From Leptospira sp. GIMC2001 (GTDB lineage Bacteria; Spirochaetota; Leptospiria; Leptospirales; Leptospiraceae): DNA of 64,000 nucleotides. Below, one piece after another: positions 1-9,469 of the stretch. Below the pieces are notes generated by a model that worked only from the letters and a program-made list of their open reading frames with translations, did not search any database and had not been told where the DNA came from. Both the position numbers and the translations under genes were made by a program. Where the stretch lies: positions 248,001 to 312,000 of the forward strand of contig NZ_CP115467.1 of assembly GCF_028462125.1 (NCBI RefSeq), written 5' to 3'. How positions within the stretch are numbered: position 1 is the stretch's first letter; each line of letters opens with the position of its first letter.

Positions 1-152
1 TCAATCTGGGAATAGCCTTGATGAGACATAAGATTGATTATGGGAAGTTGCACCTTTTTTACAAATCAAACTCGATCCTATCTTATTTTAGAAAGTTAAC
101 TATATCGGGATTCCATATTGACAGAAATATCAACCATACAAAACGTTCTACT

Positions 153-362
153 ATGATAATGATTGTGGTTAAATCTGTTTTGATTTTAGTTGGTTGCATT
201 CTTGGTTGCGGTGTTCTTGGTTTTTTGATACCATTCATTATTGCTTTATTTGATCCAACACAAAATCCAGCCTGGTCATTCATTCCGATGATAACAGTTC
301 CGATTGGTTTTGGAATTGGTTTCTTTTTGGGAATCTATCTGATCTTCCGTTTCTATGTTTAA
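153..362 (+). CDS. Small two-helix membrane protein, unknown function
   Basis: About 69 residues with two hydrophobic segments (roughly residues 4-33 and 45-66), joined by a short polar loop containing D-P-T-Q-N-P. The reading frame is open further upstream (to position 18) but the upstream residues are basic and polar and look like leader sequence, so I chose the ATG at 153, just before the first membrane segment. No good ribosome binding site is visible. It ends 28 bp before the BASS-type transporter on the same strand and may be co-transcribed with it. I recognise no family; the gene could also be a chance ORF. Confidence 0.4.
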   Translation: MIMIVVKSVLILVGCILGCGVLGFLIPFIIALFDPTQNPAWSFIPMITVPIGFGIGFFLGIYLIFRFYV

Positions 363-390
363 TCATTCTCCGTAAAATCAATTTTTTTCT

Positions 391-1230
391 ATGTTGATGC
401 AAATCGTTCTCATTATTGTGAGTTTTTCATCCATGTATGCACTTGGATTGAGTTTTCATTTTCAAGAAATAAAATCAATATTTCGATTTTGGAAATCGAC
501 TCTTGGAATCCTACTGTACAATTTTGCAGTTCTTCCAGGAATAACCTTTTGGATATTGAACTATTCAGATTTCGATCCAGAAATTTCTATAGGGATTTTC
601 CTTGCGGCAGCAGCACCAGGTGGTGCGTCTGCGGCGATATTTGTACTGCGAGCAAAAGGAAACCCAGCATTCGGCGGATTGCTCATCATCTTATTGAATC
701 TATTCAGTACAGTCATAACACCAATTCTCTTTGCCTTGTATTCGGGTATTGAATTATCTGCTGGCTATTCTGTCGCAAAGAAGTTACTCATTGTTAGCTT
801 TTTAATTCAAGGCCTTCCTTTGATTGTTGGAATATGGAATCGAGCGAAATTTTTATCTCTATCAAGGAGATTGTTACCAATAGCGGTTAAAGTAAGTAAT
901 TTTTCCTTAGCTATTGCAATAGGAATTTTGGTTGTTTATTATTATGATGAGCTGTTTAGTTTCGGATGGATTGTTTGGTCGGTAATCCTAATCGTAATTT
1001 TTATTTCTATCATCAGCGGATTATTCTTTTACAATCTTGATACAAGTTGGAAAGCTTCAATCTCAGTAGTGACTTCTGTTCGAAGTTTGTCACTTGCATT
1101 ATTGCTGTCTGAGATCCAACTCAAAAGTCCAACCACCCTTCTTGTGATTTTGGTTTATGGATTCTTGATGTATCTTCTTACAGAATTGTCAGCTAGAATT
1201 TGGGTTCAAACTGCTCATAAAAATACATAG
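391..1230 (+). CDS. BASS/SBF-family sodium-dependent transporter
   Basis: A 279-residue polytopic membrane protein with about nine hydrophobic segments. The stretch A-A-P-G-G-A-S-A-A-I-F followed by R-A-K-G-N (residues 75-90) matches the conserved P-G-G-x(n)-G-N signature of the bile acid:sodium symporter (SBF) fold, where the unwound helix binds substrate and sodium. Family members import organic anions such as bile acids, pantoate or keto acids; the actual substrate cannot be read from sequence. Two nearby starts exist (391 and 397). It lies between a small membrane protein and a secreted peptidase, which gives no functional hint. Confidence 0.75.
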   Translation: MLMQIVLIIVSFSSMYALGLSFHFQEIKSIFRFWKSTLGILLYNFAVLPGITFWILNYSDFDPEISIGIFLAAAAPGGASAAIFVLRAKGNPAFGGLLIILLNLFSTVITPILFALYSGIELSAGYSVAKKLLIVSFLIQGLPLIVGIWNRAKFLSLSRRLLPIAVKVSNFSLAIAIGILVVYYYDELFSFGWIVWSVILIVIFISIISGLFFYNLDTSWKASISVVTSVRSLSLALLLSEIQLKSPTTLLVILVYGFLMYLLTELSARIWVQTAHKNT

Positions 1231-1351
1231 ATAAAAGTTTTGTTGTCTGATTTAAATTTCTTTCTTTCTAAAGGATGGTATCTTTAAATTTCAAAAGCCT
1301 ATTAATGTAGAAACTCATTTTAGTCGAACATAAATATAGGTACCTTGCAAC

Positions 1352-1975
1352 ATGAAGTTTATCAAATCCATTTCTTTTTTTCTTTTAATTTTTGTTGTAA
1401 CCTTCAATCAATTCTCAGCTCAGATCTCCAAATCCAAAAAACAAGAATTGATTCGATATGCTCGTGAGATGAGTTCTAAGCAAATCAAATACGGAGAAAC
1501 TTGGAAACCAAATGATCGAGAGCTAAATTACGTTATGGATTGTTCGAACACATTGCTCTATAGCTACGATCGTATTTTTGATGTTAGATTGCCTCGCACT
1601 TCTCTAGATCAATTCAATTACGTTAAGAAAAATGGTAAATTCCATGCTTCGGAAAATTTGATCAATGGTTCTGGAGAAATCGATATTGATAAAATACGAA
1701 AATCATTACAAATTGGCGATATACTATTTTGGGAAAACACGTACAATGTGTCCCACAATCCGCCCGTTTCTCATGTCATGATCTACCTCGGCAAAAACAA
1801 AGATGGGCGAATGAAAATGTTTGGAGCGGGTTCCTATGGATCTGGTGAACAAACGACCAATGGTGGGATTGATGTTTACGTTTTTGATCCAAACCGTTTT
1901 ATGGGATGTGTCAAAAGCTCAACCGGAAAATGCAAAATCAACGGCCGTTTCATCGGATATGGTCGGATCCTATAG
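1352..1975 (+). CDS. Secreted NlpC/P60-family cell-wall peptidase
   Basis: A 207-residue protein with a signal peptide (about residues 1-24, cleavage after F-S-A-Q). The mature part has the NlpC/P60 arrangement: catalytic Cys64 in M-D-C-S-N, the downstream L-P-R-T-S turn, and His141 in S-H-V-M-I-Y-L-G. NlpC/P60 enzymes cut D-Glu to diamino-acid bonds in peptidoglycan stem peptides. The enzyme presumably acts in the periplasm on the wall. No SH3 or LysM anchoring domain is present, so it is a single-domain hydrolase. It is followed by a weak terminator-like hairpin and looks monocistronic. Confidence 0.8.
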   Translation: MKFIKSISFFLLIFVVTFNQFSAQISKSKKQELIRYAREMSSKQIKYGETWKPNDRELNYVMDCSNTLLYSYDRIFDVRLPRTSLDQFNYVKKNGKFHASENLINGSGEIDIDKIRKSLQIGDILFWENTYNVSHNPPVSHVMIYLGKNKDGRMKMFGAGSYGSGEQTTNGGIDVYVFDPNRFMGCVKSSTGKCKINGRFIGYGRIL

Positions 1976-2001
1976 TTTGCAAAATTCTCTATAATTTTTT
2001 T
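1971..2001 (+). terminator. Weak terminator-like hairpin after the NlpC/P60 gene
   Basis: TATAG (1971-1975, covering the stop codon) can pair with CTATA (1989-1993) and is followed directly by a run of seven T (1995-2001). The stem is only five A/T-rich pairs, so this is a candidate rather than a certain Rho-independent terminator. Confidence 0.35.
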
Positions 2002-2341
2002 ACGGGAATCTTTTCCATAAAATCTGCGCATTACTTCCCAAAATTATTGAACTGAACGCATTGAATTCCTGGAATACTGCCTGTAAAAACAATCGACGTA
2101 CAGAAAATAACCGAAATCTTGGTACAAGTTTTGCTATGTTAATTAGCAAGAAGCAATTTCGTGAAACGTTTTCAGTAATAAAATGTCGAAATGATGACTG
2201 ATTGATATATTTCTAGGCATTTTGTTTAAATTGCTTGCACATTCATCAGAAGTCCCTTGTAGGTCTGATTTGATTACTACTTTCCGAATTTTGCCACCCT
2301 GGTAACAAGGTAAATACAAATAATATTAAAGGCACAAGACT
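1976..2341 (+). other. 366-bp intergenic region, presumed gltB control region
   Basis: The only stretch above 300 bp without a gene. No ORF above about 20 codons looks coding, and I see no tRNA, riboswitch or long palindrome. It begins with the weak hairpin at 1971-2001 and ends in an A/T-rich segment with AAAGG about 10 nt before the gltB ATG. A small inverted motif (CCTTGT near 2254, ACAAGG near 2305) is too short to call an operator. The gltB promoter must lie here, but I cannot place it. Confidence 0.4.
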
Positions 2342-5300
2342 ATGGATCCAAGACATTCTTTACCTGCATTGCCTCCATTAGGCCCACAGCCGCAAGGCCT
2401 GTATGACCCCGCCCTCGACAAAGATTCCTGTGGTGTTGGATTTATCGCAAATATCAAAGGGAGAAAATCCCGCACTATTGTAGACAAGGGCTTGCGTCTC
2501 ATGTGCAATTTAGAACATCGTGGTGCCGAAGGTGCCGATCCCAAAACGGGAGACGGTGCGGGAATCATGATTCAGGTTCCTGATAAATTCTTTCGAGGTG
2601 TCGTGCCTTTTCAACTTCCACCAGAGGGAGATTATGGCGTCGGAGTTTTGTTTTTACCACAAGACGAAGAAATTCGCGAAGCAATAGAAAATATTATCGA
2701 GAAAGTAATTATTGATGAGGGCGAGCATTTTCTCGGATTTAGAGAGATGCCAATTAACAAAGAATATTCGGGAGTTGTTGCATCCAAGACCATTCCTGTT
2801 TTTAAGAATGTTTTCATTGGCAAAAACAAGAAAATCAAATCTTCCGATGAATTCGAACGTAAACTGTTCCTGATTCGTAGAATTATTGATAGGCGAGTTC
2901 GAGCAGAATACAAACTCGACCGTAGCCAATACTATGTTCCTAGTTTTTCAAGCAGAACAATCGTATACAAAGGTATGCTACTTGGTAATCAAGTAAAACC
3001 TTTTTATGAGGACTTGAATTCACCAGATATTGAATCAGCGATGTGCTTGACTCATACAAGATTTTCTACTAATACTTTTCCGACTTGGGATCTTGCCCAT
3101 CCATACAGATTGATCGCGCATAACGGTGAGATCAATACTCTACGTGGCAATATCAATTGGATGCAAGCAAGGCAAATGGTTATGGAATCTCCTCTCTACG
3201 GTGAAGAACTCAAGAGAATGCTTCCAATCGTAATGGAAGGACAGAGTGATACAGCAACTTTTGACACAGTACTTGAGCTGCTATTCCTTGCTGGACGAAG
3301 CCTTCCCCATGCTGTGATGATGATGATTCCAGAAGCTTGGTCTAAGAACAAAGATATGGATCCCGACAAACGTGCATTCTACGAATACCATGCTTGCCTC
3401 ATGGAGCCCTGGGATGGTCCCGCTGCAATCGCCTTCAGTGATGGTAGGATTATCGGTGCAACTCTTGACAGAAATGGTCTAAGACCAGCACGTTATATTG
3501 TTACCAAAGATGATGATATAATTATGAGCTCGGAAGCTGGAGTTTTGAATACTCCTCCTGAAGATGTAGTTGTATCCGACCGTCTGCGTCCAGGTAGGAT
3601 GTTACTAATTGATATGGAGAAAGGACAGATTCTTGATGATGAAGAAATCAAGAAACAAATCTCTACACAAAAGCCTTACAAAAAATGGGTTGATGAGAAT
3701 CTGATTCGATTGAGTGAATTGCCTGCAACCAATTCGGCAACTAACCCTAATCACGATACTATCTTGGAAAGACAGAGAGCTTTTGGTTACACAAACGAAG
3801 AAGTATTTACAGCTCTCAAACCGATGGCGATCAATGGTGAAGAAGCAATAGGATCAATGGGTGAAGACACGGCACTACCCGTTCTCTCTGATAAACCTCA
3901 ATCTCTTTTCAAATACTTCAAACAATCCTTTGCACAAGTTACCAATCCACCGATTGATCCAATCCGGGAAGAGCTTGTTATGGAGCTTACTACTTATATA
4001 GGTCCTGAAAAAAACCTCCTAGATGAGAGCCCAGAGCATTGTCGAAGATTAGAACTTGAGCATCCGATTCTAAGCAATGATGATTTTGAGAAAATCAAAC
4101 ATATCAAAGAAGGACAACTCAAATCCTTTACGATAGAAATACTTTTTGATCCGAACAAAAAGCACGATATGCGCAATAGCTTAGAGAAGGCTTGCAACAA
4201 AGCAGCAGATGCAGTTCGAGATGGCCACAATATGATTATTCTATCCGATAGAGGGCATAACAAAGACAAGGCGGCAATTCCAAGTTTACTTGCCGTTTCA
4301 GGTATGCATCACTATTTGATTCGAGCAGGTCTCCGAACGAAAACAGGAATCGTGATTGAGTCGGGTGAACCTCGTGAAGTATCTCACTTTGCTCTATTGT
4401 GCGGATATGGAGCGAATGCTATCAATCCTTATCTAGCTTTTGAAACACTTGCAGATCTCGTCAAAGAAGGCGTTATGCCAGAAGTGGATTTCAAAACTGC
4501 AAAGAAGAATTATATCAAATCCATTGGTAAAGGACTATTCAAAATTTTTAGTAAAATGGGAATCTCCACTCTGCAATCTTATTGTGGAGCACAGATTTTT
4601 GAAGCGGTTGGTTTGGATTCCGAATTGGTCAATAATTACTTTACTGGAACTGCAACTCGAATTGAAGGCTTGTCTAGTGAAATGTTGGAAGAAGAGACGG
4701 TTCGTAGACATAAAAATGCTTATGACTCAACTTTTTTCCCTGGCAATCTTGAACCTGGTGGCTTCCACTACTATAGAAGAAATGGTGATGCCCATCTTTA
4801 TAATCCTTTAACAGTTCATAAATTGCAGGAAGCAACCAAGCATAATGACTATAAAGTTTTCAAAGAGTATTCCAATCTAATTGATGATCAGAATGAGAAA
4901 TTAATTACACTGCGATCTCTTTTCAAATTGGACACAGCTCATAGCAAACCAATTCCGATTGAAGAAGTAGAATCTACCAAAGAAATCGTGAAACGATTTC
5001 AGACTGGTGCTATGAGTTTTGGATCTATATCTTGGGAAGCTCATACAACTCTTGCAATCGCCATGAATCGCATCGGAGCCAAATCGAATACAGGTGAAGG
5101 CGGCGAAGATCCAATTCGTTTCAAAACTCTGCCGAATGGTGATTCTATGCGATCTTCGATCAAGCAAGTTGCATCTGGAAGATTTGGTGTAACCGCAGAT
5201 TATCTCGTAAACGCAGATGATATTCAGATCAAGATGGCACAGGGCGCCAAACCAGGAGAAGGTGGTCAGCTCCCAGGACACAAAGTTGATAAATACATTG

Positions 5301-6919
5301 GTCAACTTCGTTATAGCACACCTGGTGTAACTTTGATCTCTCCCCCACCCCATCACGATATCTATTCAATTGAAGATTTGAAACAATTGATCTTTGATCT
5401 GAAGAATACCAATCCAAGAGCTCGAGTGAGCGTGAAGCTCGTATCTGAAGTTGGTGTAGGAACAGTAGCCGCAGGAGTGGCTAAGGCAAAAGCTGATCAT
5501 ATCCTCATTGCAGGACATGAAGGTGGAACTGGAGCATCTCCTGTATCTTCCATTCACTATGCTGGAACTCCTTGGGAGATAGGACTTTCCGAAACTCATC
5601 AAACGCTAGTTGCGAATGGGCTTCGTGATCGAGTTTATCTTGCAGTAGATGGTAAGATCATGACAGGAAAAGATGTGATTATCGGAGCACTACTCGGTGC
5701 TGAAGAATTCGGTTTTGCTACATCTGCACTAGTTACAATGGGATGTATCATGATGCGAAAATGTCATCTCAATACCTGCCCTGTTGGTGTTGCGACTCAA
5801 GATGAATTCCTTAGAAGCAAATTCCTTGGTAAACCAGAATATGTAGTGAACTTTATGTTCTTCATTGCCCAAGAAGTTCGCGAATATATGGCAGCACTCG
5901 GATTCAAAACTTTCAAAGATATGATTGGACATGTGGAAAAAATCAAATTCAACAGACCTCATCATCACTGGAAAGCGAGAGGATTGGACTTTTCTAAAGT
6001 ATTGCATAAACCAGTTCCGAATTTCCCAACTGAGTTCCATAGAACTAAAGAACAGAATCATGGACTTGCGGCACAAATTGATAACGAAATGATTCGCAAA
6101 TCATTAGCCGCAATCGACCACAAACAATCTGTTCGCTTCCCAATGGAGCTAACAAACCTTAATCGAACCGTCGGGGCTATGCTATCGGGTGAAGTTGCGA
6201 AGAAATATGGAACAGAAGGCTTACCAGAAGATACTATCCAAGTGGATTTCACGGGAACTGCTGGACAGAGTCTTGGAGCCTTCCTATCCAAAGGAATCAC
6301 CTTTAGAATGGTAGGCGAAGCAAACGACTATGTAGGAAAAGGATTGTGTGGTGGTAAGATCATTATCAACCCATCAACAAAAGTTACTTTTGATCCATCA
6401 CAAAACATTGTAATCGGAAATACTTGTTTCTATGGCGCAACGAGTGGCCAAGCTTTCATACACGGGATTGCCGGTGAAAGATTTGGAGTTCGTAACTCTG
6501 GTGCGGAAGTGGTAGTTGAAGGTGTTGGTGATCACGGTTGCGAATACATGACAGGTGGCAGGATGATCGTTCTTGGTAAGACCGGACGTAACTTTGCAGC
6601 AGGAATGTCCGGTGGGATTGCGTATATATGGGATCTCGATCAAGCATTCAAGACAAGGGTGAACCCAGAGATGGTCGACTTAGATCCGTTAGTTGAAGAT
6701 GCAGAGATCAACTATGTAAAATCTATGATCCAGCAACAATTTGACTATACACAATCTCCGAGAGCCAAAGCGATTTTGGATAATTGGAAAGAGAACGTGA
6801 GTAAATTCATAAAAGTGATTCCACGTGATTACAAGAAAGCTCTTCTCAATGCCCAGAACGAACTAAACGAATCCAATGGAAAACAAAACTCAAAAGAAGG
6901 AGTGACCGCAAATGGGTAA
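2342..6919 (+). CDS. gltB: Glutamate synthase large (alpha) subunit
   Basis: A 1525-residue protein of normal GltB length. It hydrolyses glutamine and transfers the ammonia to 2-oxoglutarate, making glutamate. An N-terminal class II amidotransferase domain starts at Cys30 (D-S-C-G-V-G-F); as in the family, the first 29 residues are probably removed to expose the Cys as nucleophile. The R-F-S-T-N-T-F and N-G-E-I-N-T motifs follow. The FMN domain contains G-A-M-S-F-G-S-I-S and G-G-T-G-A-S. The 3Fe-4S cysteines appear as C-x5-C-x4-C (C-I-M-M-R-K-C-H-L-N-T-C). The C-terminal beta-helix domain is complete. The gene overlaps gltD by 8 bp, indicating translational coupling. Confidence 0.97.
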   Translation: MDPRHSLPALPPLGPQPQGLYDPALDKDSCGVGFIANIKGRKSRTIVDKGLRLMCNLEHRGAEGADPKTGDGAGIMIQVPDKFFRGVVPFQLPPEGDYGVGVLFLPQDEEIREAIENIIEKVIIDEGEHFLGFREMPINKEYSGVVASKTIPVFKNVFIGKNKKIKSSDEFERKLFLIRRIIDRRVRAEYKLDRSQYYVPSFSSRTIVYKGMLLGNQVKPFYEDLNSPDIESAMCLTHTRFSTNTFPTWDLAHPYRLIAHNGEINTLRGNINWMQARQMVMESPLYGEELKRMLPIVMEGQSDTATFDTVLELLFLAGRSLPHAVMMMIPEAWSKNKDMDPDKRAFYEYHACLMEPWDGPAAIAFSDGRIIGATLDRNGLRPARYIVTKDDDIIMSSEAGVLNTPPEDVVVSDRLRPGRMLLIDMEKGQILDDEEIKKQISTQKPYKKWVDENLIRLSELPATNSATNPNHDTILERQRAFGYTNEEVFTALKPMAINGEEAIGSMGEDTALPVLSDKPQSLFKYFKQSFAQVTNPPIDPIREELVMELTTYIGPEKNLLDESPEHCRRLELEHPILSNDDFEKIKHIKEGQLKSFTIEILFDPNKKHDMRNSLEKACNKAADAVRDGHNMIILSDRGHNKDKAAIPSLLAVSGMHHYLIRAGLRTKTGIVIESGEPREVSHFALLCGYGANAINPYLAFETLADLVKEGVMPEVDFKTAKKNYIKSIGKGLFKIFSKMGISTLQSYCGAQIFEAVGLDSELVNNYFTGTATRIEGLSSEMLEEETVRRHKNAYDSTFFPGNLEPGGFHYYRRNGDAHLYNPLTVHKLQEATKHNDYKVFKEYSNLIDDQNEKLITLRSLFKLDTAHSKPIPIEEVESTKEIVKRFQTGAMSFGSISWEAHTTLAIAMNRIGAKSNTGEGGEDPIRFKTLPNGDSMRSSIKQVASGRFGVTADYLVNADDIQIKMAQGAKPGEGGQLPGHKVDKYIGQLRYSTPGVTLISPPPHHDIYSIEDLKQLIFDLKNTNPRARVSVKLVSEVGVGTVAAGVAKAKADHILIAGHEGGTGASPVSSIHYAGTPWEIGLSETHQTLVANGLRDRVYLAVDGKIMTGKDVIIGALLGAEEFGFATSALVTMGCIMMRKCHLNTCPVGVATQDEFLRSKFLGKPEYVVNFMFFIAQEVREYMAALGFKTFKDMIGHVEKIKFNRPHHHWKARGLDFSKVLHKPVPNFPTEFHRTKEQNHGLAAQIDNEMIRKSLAAIDHKQSVRFPMELTNLNRTVGAMLSGEVAKKYGTEGLPEDTIQVDFTGTAGQSLGAFLSKGITFRMVGEANDYVGKGLCGGKIIINPSTKVTFDPSQNIVIGNTCFYGATSGQAFIHGIAGERFGVRNSGAEVVVEGVGDHGCEYMTGGRMIVLGKTGRNFAAGMSGGIAYIWDLDQAFKTRVNPEMVDLDPLVEDAEINYVKSMIQQQFDYTQSPRAKAILDNWKENVSKFIKVIPRDYKKALLNAQNELNESNGKQNSKEGVTANG

Positions 6920-8357
6920 GCCGACAGGTTTTATAGAATTTGATAAGAAAACTTTAAAGAAAATTGAACCTAACGAAAGGATCAAGAATTATAAGGAATT
7001 TGAATCGGATTACGATGAGCCCATTGCGAAAGAGCAAGGTGCTCGTTGCATGGATTGCGGAATTCCATTCTGTCATGGGGATACAGGTTGCCCAGTTGAG
7101 AACCTTATTCCTGAGTTCAATGATTTTGTCTATAGAGGTAAATGGAAAGAAGCTCTAGAGAATCTCCATTCAACTAATAATTTCCCAGAATTTACAGGAA
7201 GATTATGCCCGGCTCCTTGTGAGTCGGCTTGCACACTCGGAATTATCGCATCCCCAGTTTCGATAAAAGCAATTGAAAGAACAATCATTGATCGTGGATG
7301 GAAGGAAGGTTGGATCAAACCAAGAATCGCAGAACATAAATCAGGCAAGAAAGTTGCAGTTATTGGATCGGGACCCGCAGGTCTTGCAACAGCTCAGCAA
7401 CTAGCAAGAGCTGGACATAGTGTTACTGTTTACGAGAAGAACGAAAAAATTGGCGGGCTTTTAAGATATGGTATTCCCGACTTCAAAATGGAAAAATACC
7501 ATATAGATCGAAGACAAGAGCAAATGGAAGCCGAAGGTGTTGTTTTCAAGACTAATACCAATGTTGGTAAAGATATAACTGCTCAAGATCTAATGAAGGG
7601 TTATGACGCGATCATCCTTGCTATGGGTTCTGAAGTCCCAAGAGATCTTCCCGTTGAAGGTCGCCCACTAACAGGCGTTCATTTTGCAATGGATTTTCTT
7701 GCTCGCAACAATCGATTGGTTGATGGAATCGATGTACCAGACAAAATCATGGCTACCGGCAAAGACGTGATAGTGATTGGTGGGGGTGATACTGGTTCGG
7801 ATTGTGTGGGCACATCCAATAGGCACGGTGCTAAATCTATTAAGCAATTGGAAATTTTTCCAGCTCCTCCAAAGGAAAGAGATAAAACTACACCCTGGCC
7901 TCTGTATCCGAAAATGTACAGAACGTCCTCTTCTCATGAAGAAGGTGTCGATCGTAAATGGGCAGTCAACACAATTGCTTTCATAGGTAACGAGAAAGGT
8001 GAAGTTACCAAGCTAAAAGGATCCGAAGTAGAATTCAAGGACGGACGCCCTGTACCCGTTCCTGGGACTGAATTTGAATGGCCAGCTGATCTAGTTTTAC
8101 TAGCTATGGGATTCGTTCATCCAGTCAAAGAGGGAATCATCTCACAATTCCAAGAAATGGGTCTACAGATTGATCCTCGAGGTAATGTGGATGCCAAATT
8201 TGGAAATGCTGATGGATCTTTTGCAACTGGCGTATCAAAAGTATTTGCTTGCGGAGATGTAAGACGCGGACAATCGCTTATAGTCTGGGCAATTTCTGAG
8301 GGAAGAAAATGTGCAACCCAAGTTCACAAGTTTCTAACAGCAGAAGTAGAAGCATAA
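6912..8357 (+). CDS. gltD: Glutamate synthase small (beta) subunit, NADPH-dependent
   Basis: A 481-residue FAD protein that takes electrons from NADPH and passes them to GltB. The N-terminal Fe-S region shows C-M-D-C-G-I-P-F-C plus a later Cys pair (L-C-P-A-P-C-E-S-A-C). An FAD dinucleotide-binding motif (V-I-G-S-G-P-A-G-L-A) lies near residue 150 and an NADPH one (V-I-G-G-G-D-T-G-S-D) near residue 290. The ATG is embedded in the last codons of gltB. Its 3' end overlaps the convergent acetyltransferase gene by 34 bp. With gltB this forms the complete bacterial GOGAT pair. Confidence 0.97.
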   Translation: MGKPTGFIEFDKKTLKKIEPNERIKNYKEFESDYDEPIAKEQGARCMDCGIPFCHGDTGCPVENLIPEFNDFVYRGKWKEALENLHSTNNFPEFTGRLCPAPCESACTLGIIASPVSIKAIERTIIDRGWKEGWIKPRIAEHKSGKKVAVIGSGPAGLATAQQLARAGHSVTVYEKNEKIGGLLRYGIPDFKMEKYHIDRRQEQMEAEGVVFKTNTNVGKDITAQDLMKGYDAIILAMGSEVPRDLPVEGRPLTGVHFAMDFLARNNRLVDGIDVPDKIMATGKDVIVIGGGDTGSDCVGTSNRHGAKSIKQLEIFPAPPKERDKTTPWPLYPKMYRTSSSHEEGVDRKWAVNTIAFIGNEKGEVTKLKGSEVEFKDGRPVPVPGTEFEWPADLVLLAMGFVHPVKEGIISQFQEMGLQIDPRGNVDAKFGNADGSFATGVSKVFACGDVRRGQSLIVWAISEGRKCATQVHKFLTAEVEA

Positions 8358-8851
8358 TCGCTCCTCTGTAAAACATGGACAAGGCATTCGTCTTGTCCAA
8401 ACCAACGGATTTCGATCGGTTTAAAACCTAGTCTCTGGTAAAATTTATGTGCGCGAGTATTAGACAATAATGGATCAATCCAAATTTCTGTAACATGCAA
8501 ATCTTCAAAACATAAATCTATAGCTAGCCGCATCATCTCAGATCCAAAGCCTTGGTCTAAAAAATCCTTCTCCCCAATCCAAATATCGATAGCTCTTAAG
8601 TTAGGTGAGCAATCACCCCAATAATGAGAATCTTCTAAGTGTGGATCTATGATGTGGACAAATCCAATTGGTTTTCCATCCAATTCAGCTATCAGTTGCT
8701 GTCTCCATTCTGGGTCTTGAAGAAGCTCTTCTTCCCAATTCCAATCATCGTTTGGATCCGATTCAATGACATGCTCCTCGTTGTCCCATTTATTTAATAA
8801 ATCAAGATCTTCAATTGTTGCGGTTCTTAAGATAATTTGATTGTTTTCCAA
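8324..8851 (-). CDS. GNAT acetyltransferase, aminoglycoside 6'-N-acetyltransferase-like
   Basis: About 176 residues. The frame is open to 9097 upstream, but the GNAT fold begins at N-N-Q-I-I-L-R; a TTG at 8851 with GGGTGG just upstream is the best start. The pattern W-G-D-C-S-P-N-L-R-A-I-D, the acetyl-CoA loop Q-G-F-G-S-E-M and the C-terminal D-P-L-L-S-N-T-R-A-H-K-F-Y resemble the AAC(6')-I group (Acetyltransf_8), which acetylates aminoglycosides; other members act on siderophore or cell-wall amines. The true substrate is unknown. It is antisense to gltD, overlapping its tail by 34 bp. Confidence 0.7.
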   Translation of the reverse strand: MENNQIILRTATIEDLDLLNKWDNEEHVIESDPNDDWNWEEELLQDPEWRQQLIAELDGKPIGFVHIIDPHLEDSHYWGDCSPNLRAIDIWIGEKDFLDQGFGSEMMRLAIDLCFEDLHVTEIWIDPLLSNTRAHKFYQRLGFKPIEIRWFGQDECLVHVLQRSDYASTSAVRNL

Positions 8852-8924
8852 AAGAATTACCACCCAAAAAATTATTTTTGCCTTCTGCAAATTATAATAT
8901 AAAGATATAACTGGGCTTTCGTTT

Positions 8925-9248
8925 CTATTTTGAAGTCTTTTTCTTGGAATCTGAAGTCTTGATAGATCGTTTGCTTGAACCAGATAATTTAGATGATATT
9001 TTAGAAGGCGTACAATCGGCACAAGCAGATTGGAAAAGATTGAGAGAAAATGGTGCGTGATTGATTGTATTTGCGAGTCCGATCTTTCCAGATCCATCTT
9101 CTAAACTATTCGCATTGCGCTTGCCAAATTTTATCTTGTAGATTTGAGAGAAATGGTTCCATAAAGATAAAATTGTTGAGCCAAACAAAAGATAAAGAAC
9201 GATAATAACAATCCCATATACAATATAGTTTTGTAAAACTGGACTCAT
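8925..9248 (-). CDS. Small membrane protein with Lys/Ser-rich tail, unknown
   Basis: About 107 residues from the ATG at 9248. There is one strong membrane helix near the N-terminus (I-V-Y-G-I-V-I-I-V-L-Y-L-L), then a polar stretch with a Cys pair (A-C-A-D-C-T-P) and a basic, Ser/Lys-rich C-terminus. The frame extends to a TTG at 9305 preceded, rather far away, by GGAAGGAAG, so the start is uncertain. It lies upstream of the GNAT gene on the same strand, 73 bp apart. I recognise no family; FeoB-associated Cys-rich proteins share the one-helix-plus-Cys layout but the similarity is too loose to assign. Confidence 0.4.
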   Translation of the reverse strand: MSPVLQNYIVYGIVIIVLYLLFGSTILSLWNHFSQIYKIKFGKRNANSLEDGSGKIGLANTINHAPFSLNLFQSACADCTPSKISSKLSGSSKRSIKTSDSKKKTSK

Positions 9249-9410
9249 AGAAACAATCTGCAAACTGAGATGTCTTGTGTCAAATCGGAAATTGAAGTCT
9301 AGCAAATCTAGCCAACTAGCTTCCTTCCTTCAATTCATTCTCAATTTCATAATTTTCCATTCGAAATCAAATTCGTACGGAAAGCAATCAACATTTCAAT
9401 TCGTTTGAGT

Positions 9411-9442
9411 CATAATGGAGAACGGAATTACTCTCCATTATG
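9411..9442 (-). terminator. Perfect 11-bp hairpin at the 3' end of htpG
   Basis: CATAATGGAGA (9411-9421) and TCTCCATTATG (9432-9442) are perfect inverted arms around a 10-nt loop, 28 bp past the htpG stop. No T run follows on either strand, so if it ends the operon transcript it is not a textbook intrinsic terminator; it may instead protect the 3' end. Confidence 0.45.
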
Positions 9443-9469
9443 TATATAAAGCTAACCGAATAATTTAAA

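Noticed and set aside
4440..4811. 123-codon open frame inside gltB
   Set aside because: It lies wholly within gltB in another frame, with no signal, ribosome binding site or domain pattern.
4901..5356. 151-codon open frame antisense to gltB
   Set aside because: Composition follows the gltB antisense; no plausible start context and it covers conserved FMN-domain codons.
8851..9097. N-terminal extension of the acetyltransferase frame
   Set aside because: It precedes the GNAT fold, lacks a good ribosome binding site, and overlaps another likely gene on the same strand.
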